From Paenibacillus wynnii (GTDB lineage Bacteria; Bacillota; Bacilli; Paenibacillales; Paenibacillaceae): a DNA stretch of 64,000 nt. The notes beneath the pieces are model-generated. The model made no database searches and had not been told where the DNA came from. It saw nothing but the letters and a program-made list of their open reading frames with translations. The position numbers and the translations under genes were made by a program. Shown here piece after piece: positions 43,126 through 52,311 of this stretch. Every line of letters begins with the position of its first letter. The stretch's first letter is position 1. Location of the stretch: positions 38,024 to 102,023 of the forward strand of contig NZ_JAUSTK010000017.1 of the NCBI RefSeq assembly GCF_030812855.1, in the 5' to 3' direction.

Positions 43126-44172
43126 TTGTTTCAGGACATTACACTAGAAGAGTTAAGATCACTTAGGGCTCGGAAAAAGATAACCGTTATTGATGTGCGA
43201 TCTCCTTCAGAATATGTAGAATCAACTTTGCCAGACAGCCTCAATATCCCCTTGTTTGATGATCAGGAACGGGCCGAGATTGGTACACTATATAAGCAGA
43301 CTAGTGTTCAGGCTGCCAAGGAACGCGGGTTGGAGGTAGTCTCTGCCAAACTGCCGGCTTTCATTAAAGAGTTTGGTGAGATTGAAGGGGACAAGGTTGT
43401 TTTTTGCTGGAGGGGAGGTATGCGCAGCCGGACGACGGCAACGGTACTTTCCTTAATGGATATTCATGCTTATCGATTGGTAGGCGGCTTCAAAGCTTAC
43501 CGGAAATGGGTGCTAGACGAACTGGAGAACTATGATTTCAAACCGAAATCTTACGTTATTCACGGGAATACCGGCACAGGCAAAACTAGTCTTTTACATC
43601 GACTGAAGGCTCTGGGTCATCCTGTTCTGGATTTGGAGGGAATGGCTGGACATCGAGGCTCTATATTTGGGGAAATTGGACTCCGTGCCAACAATCAAAA
43701 AACCTTTGACAGCCTACTTTTGGAGGAATTGAACACCCTGGAGCAATCTCCTTATGTACTATTTGAAGCAGAGAGCAAAAGAATTGGTAAAGTTGTTATG
43801 CCACCTTTTATGGCGCAGCAGAAAGAAAGAGCCATCCAAATTTGGATTGACATGCCTATCGAATCCAGAGTGCGTCAGATTCTTGAGGATTATCAACCGG
43901 AGCAGTTCAAAGACCAATATATCTCAGCGTTCCTCAGTATCAAGTCCCGTATTCATATTCCCGTAGCCGCAGAAATTGAACGCCATTTGAAAGCTGATCA
44001 ATTCGGAGAGGCCGTAGCATTGCTTCTGGAACATTATTATGATCCAAGATACGATTACACATCTACACAGTATGAAGATTCCGAGCGAGTGTGTTTTAAA
44101 GTGAACAATTTGGATGAAGCTGAAGCGGCTGTAGTCTCATATTTGGCCAATCAGACGCACTCCCTAACTTAA
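43126..44172 (+). CDS. mnmH: tRNA 2-selenouridine synthase
   Basis: 348 residues from TTG 43126 with AGAGGAGAG ahead. N-terminal rhodanese domain with the catalytic Cys in VFCWRGGMRSRT (about residue 91), then a P-loop domain with HGNTGTGKTSLLH (about 141-153) and the later EAESKRIGKV block. It replaces sulfur by selenium in wobble 2-thiouridine of certain tRNAs, by way of a geranylated intermediate, using selenophosphate from SelD. Starts 54 bases after selD and is presumably cotranscribed. No selA, selB or tRNA-Sec is visible nearby. Confidence 0.95.
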   Translation: MFQDITLEELRSLRARKKITVIDVRSPSEYVESTLPDSLNIPLFDDQERAEIGTLYKQTSVQAAKERGLEVVSAKLPAFIKEFGEIEGDKVVFCWRGGMRSRTTATVLSLMDIHAYRLVGGFKAYRKWVLDELENYDFKPKSYVIHGNTGTGKTSLLHRLKALGHPVLDLEGMAGHRGSIFGEIGLRANNQKTFDSLLLEELNTLEQSPYVLFEAESKRIGKVVMPPFMAQQKERAIQIWIDMPIESRVRQILEDYQPEQFKDQYISAFLSIKSRIHIPVAAEIERHLKADQFGEAVALLLEHYYDPRYDYTSTQYEDSERVCFKVNNLDEAEAAVVSYLANQTHSLT

Positions 44173-44186
44173 TAGAAGGTCGTCTC

Positions 44187-44228
44187 ACAAAGGTGGAACC
44201 ATAGGGATCTCTTATCCACCTTTTTTGT
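44187..44228 (+). terminator. terminator of selD-mnmH
   Basis: AAAGGTGGA (44189-44197) pairs with TCCACCTTT (44215-44223) within a T-run of six. Confidence 0.88.
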
Positions 44229-44314
44229 GTGGGATGGACTTTTCAGTTGCCATTTATCTCTAAGCTTTAATAGATTCCCTAGAAAAAACAAACCTTAATT
44301 CTTAACTTCGCGTA

Positions 44315-44343
44315 TTGATGGAAGCGCTTTACGGGGAGATAAT
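44315..44343 (+). promoter_or_regulatory. promoter with embedded cre-like site
   Basis: TTGATG (44315-44320), 17 bases, GATAAT (44338-44343). The spacer contains TGGAAGCGCTTTAC (44319-44332), which carries the AAGCGCTT core of CcpA catabolite-responsive elements. CcpA bound there would block RNA polymerase, which fits a sugar importer. Confidence 0.6.
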
Positions 44344-44374
44344 TGACCTATCACATTATAGGGGGCTTTAATAA

Positions 44375-45739
44375 ATGATCAATAAAAAAACGAAGAGAAC
44401 ATTCAGCTTTGTAATGTCAGCAACACTTGCACTGAGTTTGGCTGCATGTGGAAACGCTAACAACAAAGAAGACGCAGAAGCCACTAAGGCACCAGCATCA
44501 ACTAACGATACTGCTGCTGCAACAAAAGCACCTAGTGAAGAAAAAGTAACAATCACTTTCCAAAATATTTACCCGGATCCAGCGGCACCTTCTACACAAA
44601 TGCTTAAAGCATTGGTAGAAGAGTACACAGCGGCTCATCCAAATGTAACCATTGAACTGGATACGTTGAACACTGACCAACAAAAAGTGAAGCTGAAAAC
44701 ACAGGCTGCTTCCAAAGAAGTACCTGATATCACTATCGTTAACCCGGCTGCACAAATGAAACCTTTCGTTGATGCCGGACTATTTGCTCCACTGAACGAT
44801 ATGCTCGATCAAAATGGTCTGAAAGATACTTACCAAGAAGGTTTGCTTGATTACTATAGCTTCGACAACAACGTATACGCATTGCCGGATGGAAATAACA
44901 TCGAAGTTGTTTACTACAACAAAGAGTTGTTCAAACAAGCAGGTATCGAAAAAACGCCAACAACATTTGACGAGATGCTCGCGGATGTTAAGATCCTGAA
45001 AGAAAAAGGAATCACACCGCTGGCAATCGGCGAAAAAGATTCCTGGACCGGTTCGTTCTTGTTCATGAACATCCTGCTTCGTACTAACGGCGGCCCTGGC
45101 TTCCTGCAAGATGTAATGGATGGCAAGAAAACATTTGAAGATCCTGCTTTCATTGAAGCAGTAGATGCATTCCAACAACTGGTGCAAGCTGGAGCATTCC
45201 CTGATGGAGCAACTTCCATCGATGCAACTGCAGGCGGTAACATCTTCAAAACCGGTAAAGCTGCTATGTGGGTAATCGGATCATGGGAAACAGGCGCAGT
45301 TGATGCTTCTTCCGTAGGCGGTAAAGTTGGAGCATTCCAATTCCCTACAGTTAACGGCAAAGGAAATCCAAATGAATTCATGTTGGCTCCAGGTAGCGGT
45401 TTTGCAATCTCTGCAAACAGCGAACACCTTGACGCTACTAAAGAATTTTTGAACTTCTTCACACTGAACCTGCCTAAGAAACAATTTGAATTGAAAAATG
45501 CTGTAGGTCTTGGCCAAAAAGTGGACGGCGACCTGAAAGCTGCCGGATATTCTGACCTGGCAATCGAAGTAGCAGAATTGTTCAACAATGTTAAAGGCGG
45601 CGACCTGGCGTTTGATAACACTATGAACCCTGCAACAGCACAAGTGCATTTGAGCAGTATCCAAAACCTCTTCGTACAAAAAGTTGATGCTGCACAAGTT
45701 GCAAAAGAACACCAAACAGCTTTTGAAGCAAATAAATAA
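44375..45739 (+). CDS. sugar ABC transporter substrate-binding lipoprotein
   Basis: 454 residues. Signal peptide with lipobox SLAACGN (Cys about 26), Ala/Thr linker, then the family 1 extracellular solute-binding fold: TITFQNIYPDPAAPS, PDITIVNPAAQMKPFVDAGL, YALPDGNNIEVVYYNKELF, KAAMWVIGSWETG and FMLAPGSGFAISANS. It captures a sugar or oligosaccharide for the two permeases that follow (CUT1 class). No ATPase gene is present; a shared MsmX-type ATPase elsewhere is likely. Sugar not identifiable. A hairpin separates it from the permease genes. Confidence 0.93.
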   Translation: MINKKTKRTFSFVMSATLALSLAACGNANNKEDAEATKAPASTNDTAAATKAPSEEKVTITFQNIYPDPAAPSTQMLKALVEEYTAAHPNVTIELDTLNTDQQKVKLKTQAASKEVPDITIVNPAAQMKPFVDAGLFAPLNDMLDQNGLKDTYQEGLLDYYSFDNNVYALPDGNNIEVVYYNKELFKQAGIEKTPTTFDEMLADVKILKEKGITPLAIGEKDSWTGSFLFMNILLRTNGGPGFLQDVMDGKKTFEDPAFIEAVDAFQQLVQAGAFPDGATSIDATAGGNIFKTGKAAMWVIGSWETGAVDASSVGGKVGAFQFPTVNGKGNPNEFMLAPGSGFAISANSEHLDATKEFLNFFTLNLPKKQFELKNAVGLGQKVDGDLKAAGYSDLAIEVAELFNNVKGGDLAFDNTMNPATAQVHLSSIQNLFVQKVDAAQVAKEHQTAFEANK

Positions 45740-45757
45740 GTAATTAGATTGTCCAAA

Positions 45758-45797
45758 TCGATGCGAGGTGGCTGAAAGCCTCTTCGCATCGAGTTTA
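45758..45797 (+). terminator. intercistronic hairpin after the binding protein
   Basis: TCGATGCGA (45758-45766) pairs perfectly with TCGCATCGA (45784-45792), with GGCT/AGCC inside. It lacks a proper T-run, so it more likely stabilises the binding-protein mRNA or gives partial termination. Confidence 0.65.
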
Positions 45798-45813
45798 TAT
45801 TAAGGGGGCGGAA

Positions 45814-46707
45814 ATGATGAAAGTTCTGAAGGTGCCAGCACGCACAATAGCCGTCTTCGTATTGCCATGTCTGCTGCTGTATGTGTGCCTCGTATTTGTA
45901 CCTATAGTGGTTTCAATATATACAGGTTTACTGAAGTGGGATGGATTGACTCCATCAAATTTTATCGGCCTTGGCAATTTTAAAGACATGTTTTTTAATG
46001 ATCCAATATTCTGGCCTTCTGTAAGAAGGACTTTGCTCTACGCTGTAGCATCCATGCTGGAAATTCCATTGTGCTTGCTAATGGCAATTCTTCTAAATCG
46101 TTATTTGAGAAAAGCTAATACCTTGGTGTCTATCTATTTTACACCGGTTATTCTATCGGTCGTAATCATTGGACAGCTTTGGAAAACGATTTATAACCCG
46201 GCCTCCATGGGAGGCATGCTGAACGGAGTTTTGACTTCACTTGGTCTGGAGAGTTGGACTCATAACTGGCTTACTGAACCTAATATCGCCATGTTTGCAC
46301 TCTATTTTGTATCACTTTGGCAGTATTTTGGCTATCATCTGCTGATTCAATTTACAGGAGTACAGAATATACCTGATGAATTATATGAGGCAGCAAAAAT
46401 CGACGGTGCAGACGGATTTAAGGCGGATCGCTACATAACGTTACCGCTGATTGTCCCAATCTTTAAAATATCGATAGTACTTGCTTTTATTGGATCACTG
46501 CAGGCTTTCGATTTAGTCATGGTTATGACTGGCGGGGGACCGGCACACGCTACTGATGTTATCTCCACACATATGTATAACAGTTCATTCCTATCCTTCA
46601 AATATGGTTACGGAAGTGCCATCGCTACATTCCTGGTAGCTGTTTGTCTCGTATTTACCGGATTTATCAATTTCTTCTTTAACAAGCTTGAGAAAAAATA
46701 TAATTAG
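45814..46707 (+). CDS. sugar ABC transporter permease (MalF/LacF type)
   Basis: 297 residues, six membrane helices, no signal peptide. The EAA loop reads IPDELYEAAKIDGADGFK, typical of CUT1 permeases, and it ends in VFTGFINFFFNKLEKKY. GGGGG lies 5 bases ahead of ATG 45814 and 8 ahead of ATG 45817. Partner of the next gene; together they form the membrane channel. Confidence 0.93.
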   Translation: MMKVLKVPARTIAVFVLPCLLLYVCLVFVPIVVSIYTGLLKWDGLTPSNFIGLGNFKDMFFNDPIFWPSVRRTLLYAVASMLEIPLCLLMAILLNRYLRKANTLVSIYFTPVILSVVIIGQLWKTIYNPASMGGMLNGVLTSLGLESWTHNWLTEPNIAMFALYFVSLWQYFGYHLLIQFTGVQNIPDELYEAAKIDGADGFKADRYITLPLIVPIFKISIVLAFIGSLQAFDLVMVMTGGGPAHATDVISTHMYNSSFLSFKYGYGSAIATFLVAVCLVFTGFINFFFNKLEKKYN

Positions 46708-46724
46708 GAAAGGAGTGCGCGATC

Positions 46725-47549
46725 ATGCGAAAATTTAATAAAGGGCTCGTGTATCTTCTTTTTGCGATACCTGTTATCACTCAACTGTATCCTCTGTTAT
46801 GGTTGCTTATGTATTCTTTGAAAACCAATGAAGAAATCTTGGACGGTAATTTCTTCGCCTTTCCCCGTGCGGTGCAGTGGAGCAACTATAAGACTGCCTT
46901 TGAATCCGGAAGCTACCTTAAATTTTTGTCAAACAGCGTATTTGTAACAGCAGTAACTATGATTTGCGTTATTCTACTTAGTTCGATGGTTGCTTATGCA
47001 ATCTCGCGGTTCCGCTGGAAGTACGGTAATTTGGTCATGACCATCTTCTTGATGGGAATGATGATTCCAATGCAGGCCACTTTACTTCCACTAATGATTA
47101 TTTTTAAGAACGTGCATATTCTTAACACGCATTTGTCTCTGATATTACCTTATATCGCTTTCTCAACACCGGTCTCTGTCTTTATTCTAAGTGGGTTCAT
47201 GAAAGCTATCCCCCACGAAATTGAGGAATCGGCCTTTATCGACGGGGCAAACGTATACCGTATATTCCGCAGTATCATTCTTCCCGTATCCGTTCCGCCG
47301 ATGATGACTGTTTGTATCTTGACCTTCATCAACATTTGGAATGAATACATCCTGGCGGCAACTTTTATTTCTTCCGAGAAACTGAAGACCCTGCCATTCG
47401 GGGTTTACACCTTCGTCAGCCAATATTCCGTTAACTACGGGGCAATTGGAGCATTTCTGGTCATGGGCGCATTGCCGGTTATCCTTATTTACTTCTTCTT
47501 GTCCAACCAAATCACTAAGGGTATGGTTGCTGGAGCAGTAAAAGGTTAG
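46725..47549 (+). CDS. sugar ABC transporter permease (MalG/LacG type)
   Basis: 274 residues, six membrane helices. The EAA loop IPHEIEESAFIDGANVYR, LYPLLWLLMYSLKTNEEI at the N-terminus and SNQITKGMVAGAVKG at the C-terminus are standard for the second CUT1 permease. AAAGGAG is ahead of ATG 46725. Seventeen bases follow the first permease. Confidence 0.94.
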   Translation: MRKFNKGLVYLLFAIPVITQLYPLLWLLMYSLKTNEEILDGNFFAFPRAVQWSNYKTAFESGSYLKFLSNSVFVTAVTMICVILLSSMVAYAISRFRWKYGNLVMTIFLMGMMIPMQATLLPLMIIFKNVHILNTHLSLILPYIAFSTPVSVFILSGFMKAIPHEIEESAFIDGANVYRIFRSIILPVSVPPMMTVCILTFINIWNEYILAATFISSEKLKTLPFGVYTFVSQYSVNYGAIGAFLVMGALPVILIYFFLSNQITKGMVAGAVKG

Positions 47550-47630
47550 TTCTAGGTTTGCTATTAAAATCAGTATGGATTTATAATAAGGATTCAGCAG
47601 GACACACAAGATGTGAAAGGGGGGAGTCCT

Positions 47631-49397
47631 TTGCGAAGCGGCTTTCATTCCATACATCATCGGTTGTTCCTGCTGTTTCTTTTTTGCATGTCAGGAATAC
47701 TCTTGATCGTCAGTCTGCTGTACTACAACCGAACTACGGACCAAATACATGATAAAATCAGTGATTTGTCTCAAAAAAATGTAGCTCAGACAGCCGGATT
47801 GTTCAGTTTGCTGTATAAAGGTTATGACAGCCTTTCGAAATCACTAAGTAATAACTTTGAGATGATTCGTTTACTTAATGAAACTAGCGAGGAACCGGCT
47901 ATAACCTACATTAATGAGCAATCTATTACGAATATTATTGGTGCGATATTTTATTCCCGAGATGATCTGGTGGGTATCCACGTGATTAGCGATAAAGGGA
48001 GAATATACAACTACGGAAATTACATGAATGTGGTCGATCCAGAGTATCAAACTAAGGATTGGTATCGGCAAATCAAGGATTCTTCAGGAAAAATGGTGTG
48101 GCTTGGGGTCTTTGAGCATTCACTTATTGATCAAGTAGAAGATAGTCCTGTGTTTGCCTTTGGACGGCAAATTTACGATTTAAATGAACATAAACCCATT
48201 GGTATCGTACTATATGAGACGAACCCGCAGCCGATATTAGATGCTCTAGACAACTTAAAGCTTGGTGTGCACAGTCAGGTTTCTTTGATGTCCCAAACCG
48301 GCCAAGTGTTATCATCAACAACAGATTCTGCACCTGCTCTGGATCAATTGCCTAATTTGGAGAATTCCCAGAATGTCGTAGTCAAACAAGATTCCGATCG
48401 GCTTGTTGTTGCTTCCAAACTGTCCTTTGCAGACTTGTGGGTGATTAGCAGCACTCCAGATCGCGATTTAAATGTAGAAGTAATTGAAATGAAGAGGTAT
48501 CTGTTAATCGTTATTTCGATTCTTATTATTGTTTCCACTCTAATTGCTTCTATCGTATCCCAGACGATTTCCTCTCCGCTCAAGAAGCTGATTCGTGAGA
48601 TGAAGCAGGTGGAGATTGGGAACTTCCGCGGGATGCTTAGTGTAGCTTCTTATCAGGAAATCAATATTCTCGTAGCTTCCTTTAACCGAATGGTTAAACA
48701 GATTGAAGATCTGATCGAGCGGGTGAAGCTCTCTTCTGTCAGTGAGAAAAACGCCGAGCTTCATGCCTTACAGTCCCAAGTGAATCCTCATTTTCTATAT
48801 AACACGTTGGATATGATCTATTGGATGCTTGATGAGAAGGAAAACGATCATCTGGGAGAACTTGTACTCTCACTTTCATCCATGTTCCGATACAGCAGCT
48901 ATTGGGAAGACGGGGTAGAGGTAACCTTGCGTGAAGAATTGGAACAGATAGGACACTATCTAAAAATCATATCCATCCGGCTGGAAGGAAGACTACAAAT
49001 CCTAACAGACATCGATGAGAAATGGTTGGATATTCGTCTTCCCAAAATGACAGTACAGCCTGTTATAGAAAATGCTGTAAAGCATGGCTTGGAATCTTTG
49101 AATCGTCAAGGAATTCTGAAGGTCTACACACGTGTAGTAGGCTCGGATCTAAAAATAATAGTCGAGGATAATGGAAGCGGAATGGATGCAACAAAATTAG
49201 ATCGTCTCATTCACACGTTGAACTGGGAGAGTCCCAAGGAGATGGGCAAAGGGGGCATCGGTCTCCAGAATCTGCATCGCCGATTGCAGCATATGTTCGG
49301 AGAGCCTTACGGCCTTCAGGTTCAAAGCTTCCTTGGGGAAGGAACTCAGGTGGCCATTGTATTACCCATTCCAAAGGAAGGAGAAAATACGCAGTGA
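47631..49397 (+). CDS. YesM-type sensor histidine kinase
   Basis: 588 residues from TTG 47631, with AAGGGGGG 6 bases ahead (an in-frame GTG at 47613 precedes that site). TM1 at about 9-27, an extracellular sensor domain (about 30-285), TM2 (YLLIVISILIIVSTLIASIV), HAMP, and the His_kinase domain with phosphorylated His in LQSQVNPHFLYNTLDM, then HATPase with ENAVKHGLE, EDNGSGMD and GGIGLQNLHRRL. The YesM/YesN class typically controls carbohydrate uptake. The response regulator start overlaps its stop (GTGA). Confidence 0.93.
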   Translation: MRSGFHSIHHRLFLLFLFCMSGILLIVSLLYYNRTTDQIHDKISDLSQKNVAQTAGLFSLLYKGYDSLSKSLSNNFEMIRLLNETSEEPAITYINEQSITNIIGAIFYSRDDLVGIHVISDKGRIYNYGNYMNVVDPEYQTKDWYRQIKDSSGKMVWLGVFEHSLIDQVEDSPVFAFGRQIYDLNEHKPIGIVLYETNPQPILDALDNLKLGVHSQVSLMSQTGQVLSSTTDSAPALDQLPNLENSQNVVVKQDSDRLVVASKLSFADLWVISSTPDRDLNVEVIEMKRYLLIVISILIIVSTLIASIVSQTISSPLKKLIREMKQVEIGNFRGMLSVASYQEINILVASFNRMVKQIEDLIERVKLSSVSEKNAELHALQSQVNPHFLYNTLDMIYWMLDEKENDHLGELVLSLSSMFRYSSYWEDGVEVTLREELEQIGHYLKIISIRLEGRLQILTDIDEKWLDIRLPKMTVQPVIENAVKHGLESLNRQGILKVYTRVVGSDLKIIVEDNGSGMDATKLDRLIHTLNWESPKEMGKGGIGLQNLHRRLQHMFGEPYGLQVQSFLGEGTQVAIVLPIPKEGENTQ

Positions 49398-50599
49398 ACA
49401 TACTTATAGCCGATGATGAACGTGTAATACGGGAAGGCATACAGCGCACGATCAGACAAATATGTCCCGACTACGAAGTTTATTTGGCATCCTCTACGGA
49501 GGAAGCGGTTAAAGTGATGGAAGAACACCAGATCCAAATGGTGCTGACCGATATTCTTATGCCGGGTTTAAACGGCTTGGAGTTTATGAAAATTTCTAAA
49601 CGCAGGTATCCCCATGTGAAGTGGGTCGTTATTTCGGCGCATAGTGAATTTTCTTATGCTCAGGAGGCAGTTCGTCTTGGTGCGAGGGATTATTTGCTCA
49701 AGCCGATCGGTAAATACCGTTTACAGGAGGTTATCAATAACCTTGTGGCAGAGATTCAACAGGATAGTAAAAAGTCGCTTGAAGGGGAGCGCTTAAAGAC
49801 TAGCCTGAAATATTTACGTGAAGGGGTATTCCAAAGGCTTGCCTCCGGTCTGGATATCGGGAATTTAGACTTAAGCCCCTTTATTCAAAACTACCTCAAC
49901 TTTTATTTAATTATGGTGCAGCTGGATACCGGCGATAAAAGCGTTCGCTTGGAGCATTTTATTGTTGAAAATGTACTCTCTGAGCTCATTGCTCGGAATG
50001 GACGGGGATTTGTCGTCAGTTATGATCGCCAGAGTCTGCTGGGTCTGATTAGTCTGAAAGAAAACACACAGATTGAGCAGTTCCAAGAGAACGCAAAGGT
50101 GCATTTGATGCATTCTTTGAAGGTACCCTTTCAAGTTATTCTTTCGGGACAGTGCTCCGATTTCAATATCGTTCCGCAAGTAGTTATTCGTATGAGGACG
50201 GCTTCCGCTTCACAAGCATTTGAGCCTGAACCTAATAAAGGGAGCGGAGAGAAGGCGATCGATGTTGCTCTGCAGTATATTAAAGAGCACTATTCTGAGG
50301 ACCTTACCTTAGAAAAAATGGCATCTGTCATTTTTCTGAATCCAGCCTACTTCAGTCAGTTGTTCAAGCAGAAGACAGGGCAGGGATATAAGGAGTATGT
50401 TACGACTCTTCGGCTTGAGCAGGCGAAGCGGCTGCTCTTGATTCCCAAGCTAAAGTTGGCGGAAATTGCCGAACGTGTAGGTTATCAGGACATGCGGCAC
50501 TTCACTCAAATGTTTCGCAAAAGATACCATTTGACCCCTACAGAGTACCGCCAGCAACAATATATTAATGTTCTAATGGGAAATAATGATCCGGAATAA
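49394..50599 (+). CDS. YesN-type response regulator with AraC DNA-binding domain
   Basis: 401 residues from GTG 49394, overlapping the kinase stop. N-terminal receiver (IADDERVIREGIQ; phospho-acceptor Asp in LTDILMPGLNG; Lys in LKPIG), an unassigned middle region (about 120-290), and a C-terminal AraC/XylS double HTH (LEKMASVIFLNPAYFSQLFK, KLAEIAERVGYQDMRHFTQM, RYHLTPTEYR). Expected to activate the sugar transporter operon upstream. The order binding protein-permease-permease-kinase-regulator is an uncommon arrangement; the regulatory pair more often comes first. Confidence 0.93.
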   Translation: MNILIADDERVIREGIQRTIRQICPDYEVYLASSTEEAVKVMEEHQIQMVLTDILMPGLNGLEFMKISKRRYPHVKWVVISAHSEFSYAQEAVRLGARDYLLKPIGKYRLQEVINNLVAEIQQDSKKSLEGERLKTSLKYLREGVFQRLASGLDIGNLDLSPFIQNYLNFYLIMVQLDTGDKSVRLEHFIVENVLSELIARNGRGFVVSYDRQSLLGLISLKENTQIEQFQENAKVHLMHSLKVPFQVILSGQCSDFNIVPQVVIRMRTASASQAFEPEPNKGSGEKAIDVALQYIKEHYSEDLTLEKMASVIFLNPAYFSQLFKQKTGQGYKEYVTTLRLEQAKRLLLIPKLKLAEIAERVGYQDMRHFTQMFRKRYHLTPTEYRQQQYINVLMGNNDPE

Positions 50600-50674
50600 A
50601 TAAAGAGTTGAATTTTATTCAAGAGAGTAGTTTCTTAGTTAAAGGGGAACCACTAAGATTACACCGTTAAACCT

Positions 50675-50717
50675 GGACAATTCAGAACATTCCTGTAATG
50701 TTACGGGTTGTCTTTTT
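50675..50717 (+). terminator. terminator of the sugar transporter operon
   Basis: GACAA (50676-50680) pairs with TTGTC (50708-50712), AACAT (50686-50690) with ATGTT (50698-50702) inside, followed by five T. Confidence 0.65.
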
Positions 50718-50757
50718 CAAGTATACATAGATCGGCCCTAGAGGAGCGGAGAACAGC

Positions 50758-51213
50758 ATGCAGATTATTCATAATTTTCCGCTAATGGCGGCCCTGATAT
50801 CAATGATTGCTGCGCAAGTCATCAAAGTACCGCTTAACCTGATCTGGAGCAAAAATTGGGATGTAGCCCGTGCCTTCAGTACAGGAGGAATGCCGAGTTC
50901 ACATTCGGCGGCAGTCACTTCGTTAACCGCAGCCATAGGGATAAGCGAAGGCCTAGATTCATCTACATTTGCGGTAGCAGCAGTGCTTAGTGCCATAACC
51001 ATGTACGATGCAGCGGGAGTTCGCCGACATGCCGGGTTGCATGCCTCTTTTTTAAACCGGTTAGTGAGATCGACTCCCTCTCTGCTTAAGGATCATGGTT
51101 CGACAGGAACAGAGTTGAAAGAGCTACTGGGGCATCGTCCAATCGAAGTTTTAGCGGGTGCTTTCTTCGGAATAGCCGCCAGCATTGTTATATACTTTAC
51201 CCTTTATGCCTAA
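50758..51213 (+). CDS. divergent PAP2-family membrane protein (YuiD-like)
   Basis: 151 residues, four membrane helices. AFSTGGMPSSHSAAVTSLTA and YDAAGVRRHAG are the signature of the DUF212 family, which resembles PAP2 acid phosphatases (the PSSHS and RRHAG blocks). ATG with GAGGAGCGGAG ahead. Function unknown; perhaps lipid phosphate hydrolysis. Its stop overlaps the stop of the convergent AraC gene by four bases. Confidence 0.88.
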   Translation: MQIIHNFPLMAALISMIAAQVIKVPLNLIWSKNWDVARAFSTGGMPSSHSAAVTSLTAAIGISEGLDSSTFAVAAVLSAITMYDAAGVRRHAGLHASFLNRLVRSTPSLLKDHGSTGTELKELLGHRPIEVLAGAFFGIAASIVIYFTLYA

Positions 51214-52067
51214 GAACGCAGAAGATTACGGTATTCGCTTGGTGATTTTCCGCTCCACTTATGGAACTGCTTTGAGAAATAAAGCGCATCGTTAAATCCT
51301 ACAGAGGAAGAGATTTGGTCAATGGTAAGTGTACCTCCCAGAAGCTCCTTGGCTTTATCCATTCGCACTTTCATTAGGTACTGCTTGGGCGACAATCCGG
51401 TTTTTTGCTTAAAGGCTTTGGATAAATGCGCCCGGTGGTAACCCAGCGTTGAAGCCATCTGATCTATGCTGATGTGTTGATGGAACTGTAGTGTAATCCA
51501 GCGAATGGCCTGATCAATTTGACGGTCAATCACCTCCGGCAGTTGTTTGGGGTATGCAGGCAAAATGCTTCGATTAGCTATCCCGAAATGATGGAATAAC
51601 AACCTCATCCAGCCGGATGCCTCTAAACTCTCTAGTCGGGGATAAGCAGACTGCAGAAACGATGTGCGAATCCTTTCATACACGGCATATATTTCAGTGA
51701 TGCTCTCCGAGTGCAGCAAGGGCTTATCCCGCGTAATTCCAATCTCGCTTAACAGCTTCGCTGTTGCTTCCCCTTGTAATCCAACCCATACATAATGCCA
51801 AGGTGTATTCCTATCAGCCTGATAACTGAATAATGACCCAGGGAAAATAACAAAGGTATCTCCAGCTCGGCATACCTGAGAGAATCCTCCGGTTTGAAAG
51901 AGCCCTTCACCATCCAGCACAGTGTGAATTAAAAAAAAGTCATGTACGGAGGGTCCAATCTTATGTCCGTGTATGGGTTTACCTTCACCGCTGAACAACA
52001 CGGTAGGATCATGGTCTTCGGGTGATAAATTAATGCCTATGCTAAATTGTGAGTGATCGGGGTTCAT
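51210..52067 (-). CDS. AraC-family regulator with cupin-like sensor
   Basis: 285 residues. N-terminal AraC ligand-binding cupin (GPSVHDFFLIHTVLDGEGLF, then AGDTFVIFPGSLFSYQAD and WHYVWVGLQG), C-terminal HTH pair (ISIDQMASTLGYHRAHLSKA, then LSPKQYLMKVRMDKA and ISSSVGFNDALYFSKQF). Similar in layout to MsmR/MelR-type regulators of alpha-galactoside use. Divergent from melA, its most likely target. Confidence 0.9.
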   Translation of the reverse strand: MNPDHSQFSIGINLSPEDHDPTVLFSGEGKPIHGHKIGPSVHDFFLIHTVLDGEGLFQTGGFSQVCRAGDTFVIFPGSLFSYQADRNTPWHYVWVGLQGEATAKLLSEIGITRDKPLLHSESITEIYAVYERIRTSFLQSAYPRLESLEASGWMRLLFHHFGIANRSILPAYPKQLPEVIDRQIDQAIRWITLQFHQHISIDQMASTLGYHRAHLSKAFKQKTGLSPKQYLMKVRMDKAKELLGGTLTIDQISSSVGFNDALYFSKQFHKWSGKSPSEYRNLLRS

Positions 52068-52160
52068 AGAAGCCTCCTACATAAATAGTAATACAAACAA
52101 ACCTATTATAACAGTTATTATGCAACAAATGTCCATATCATTCTTGTATTCCTCCATACT

Positions 52161-52216
52161 CACAATCACTGGTTTAATTTATAGTGAATAGTGAAGAGAG
52201 CAGCGGATAGTGATTG
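52161..52216. promoter_or_regulatory. candidate regulator sites between araC and melA
   Basis: CAATCACT (52163-52170) and AGTGATTG (52209-52216) form an inverted repeat. ATAGTGA recurs at 52181, 52189 and 52207. These direct repeats would suit AraC-type binding upstream of melA, but spacing is irregular. Confidence 0.35.
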
Positions 52217-52311
52217 ATATTACAGCATTTCTTTCCCTTTACACTCGGCTAAAGAAAGAGGATTTGTTATATCAGCACAGTATGCCTCAAACTTAAGGAG
52301 GAATATTACAC

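Noticed and set aside
44914..45789. 291-codon reverse-strand frame under the sugar-binding protein gene
   Set aside because: The + strand lipoprotein has a signal peptide, ribosome site and family motifs; the reverse frame has none.
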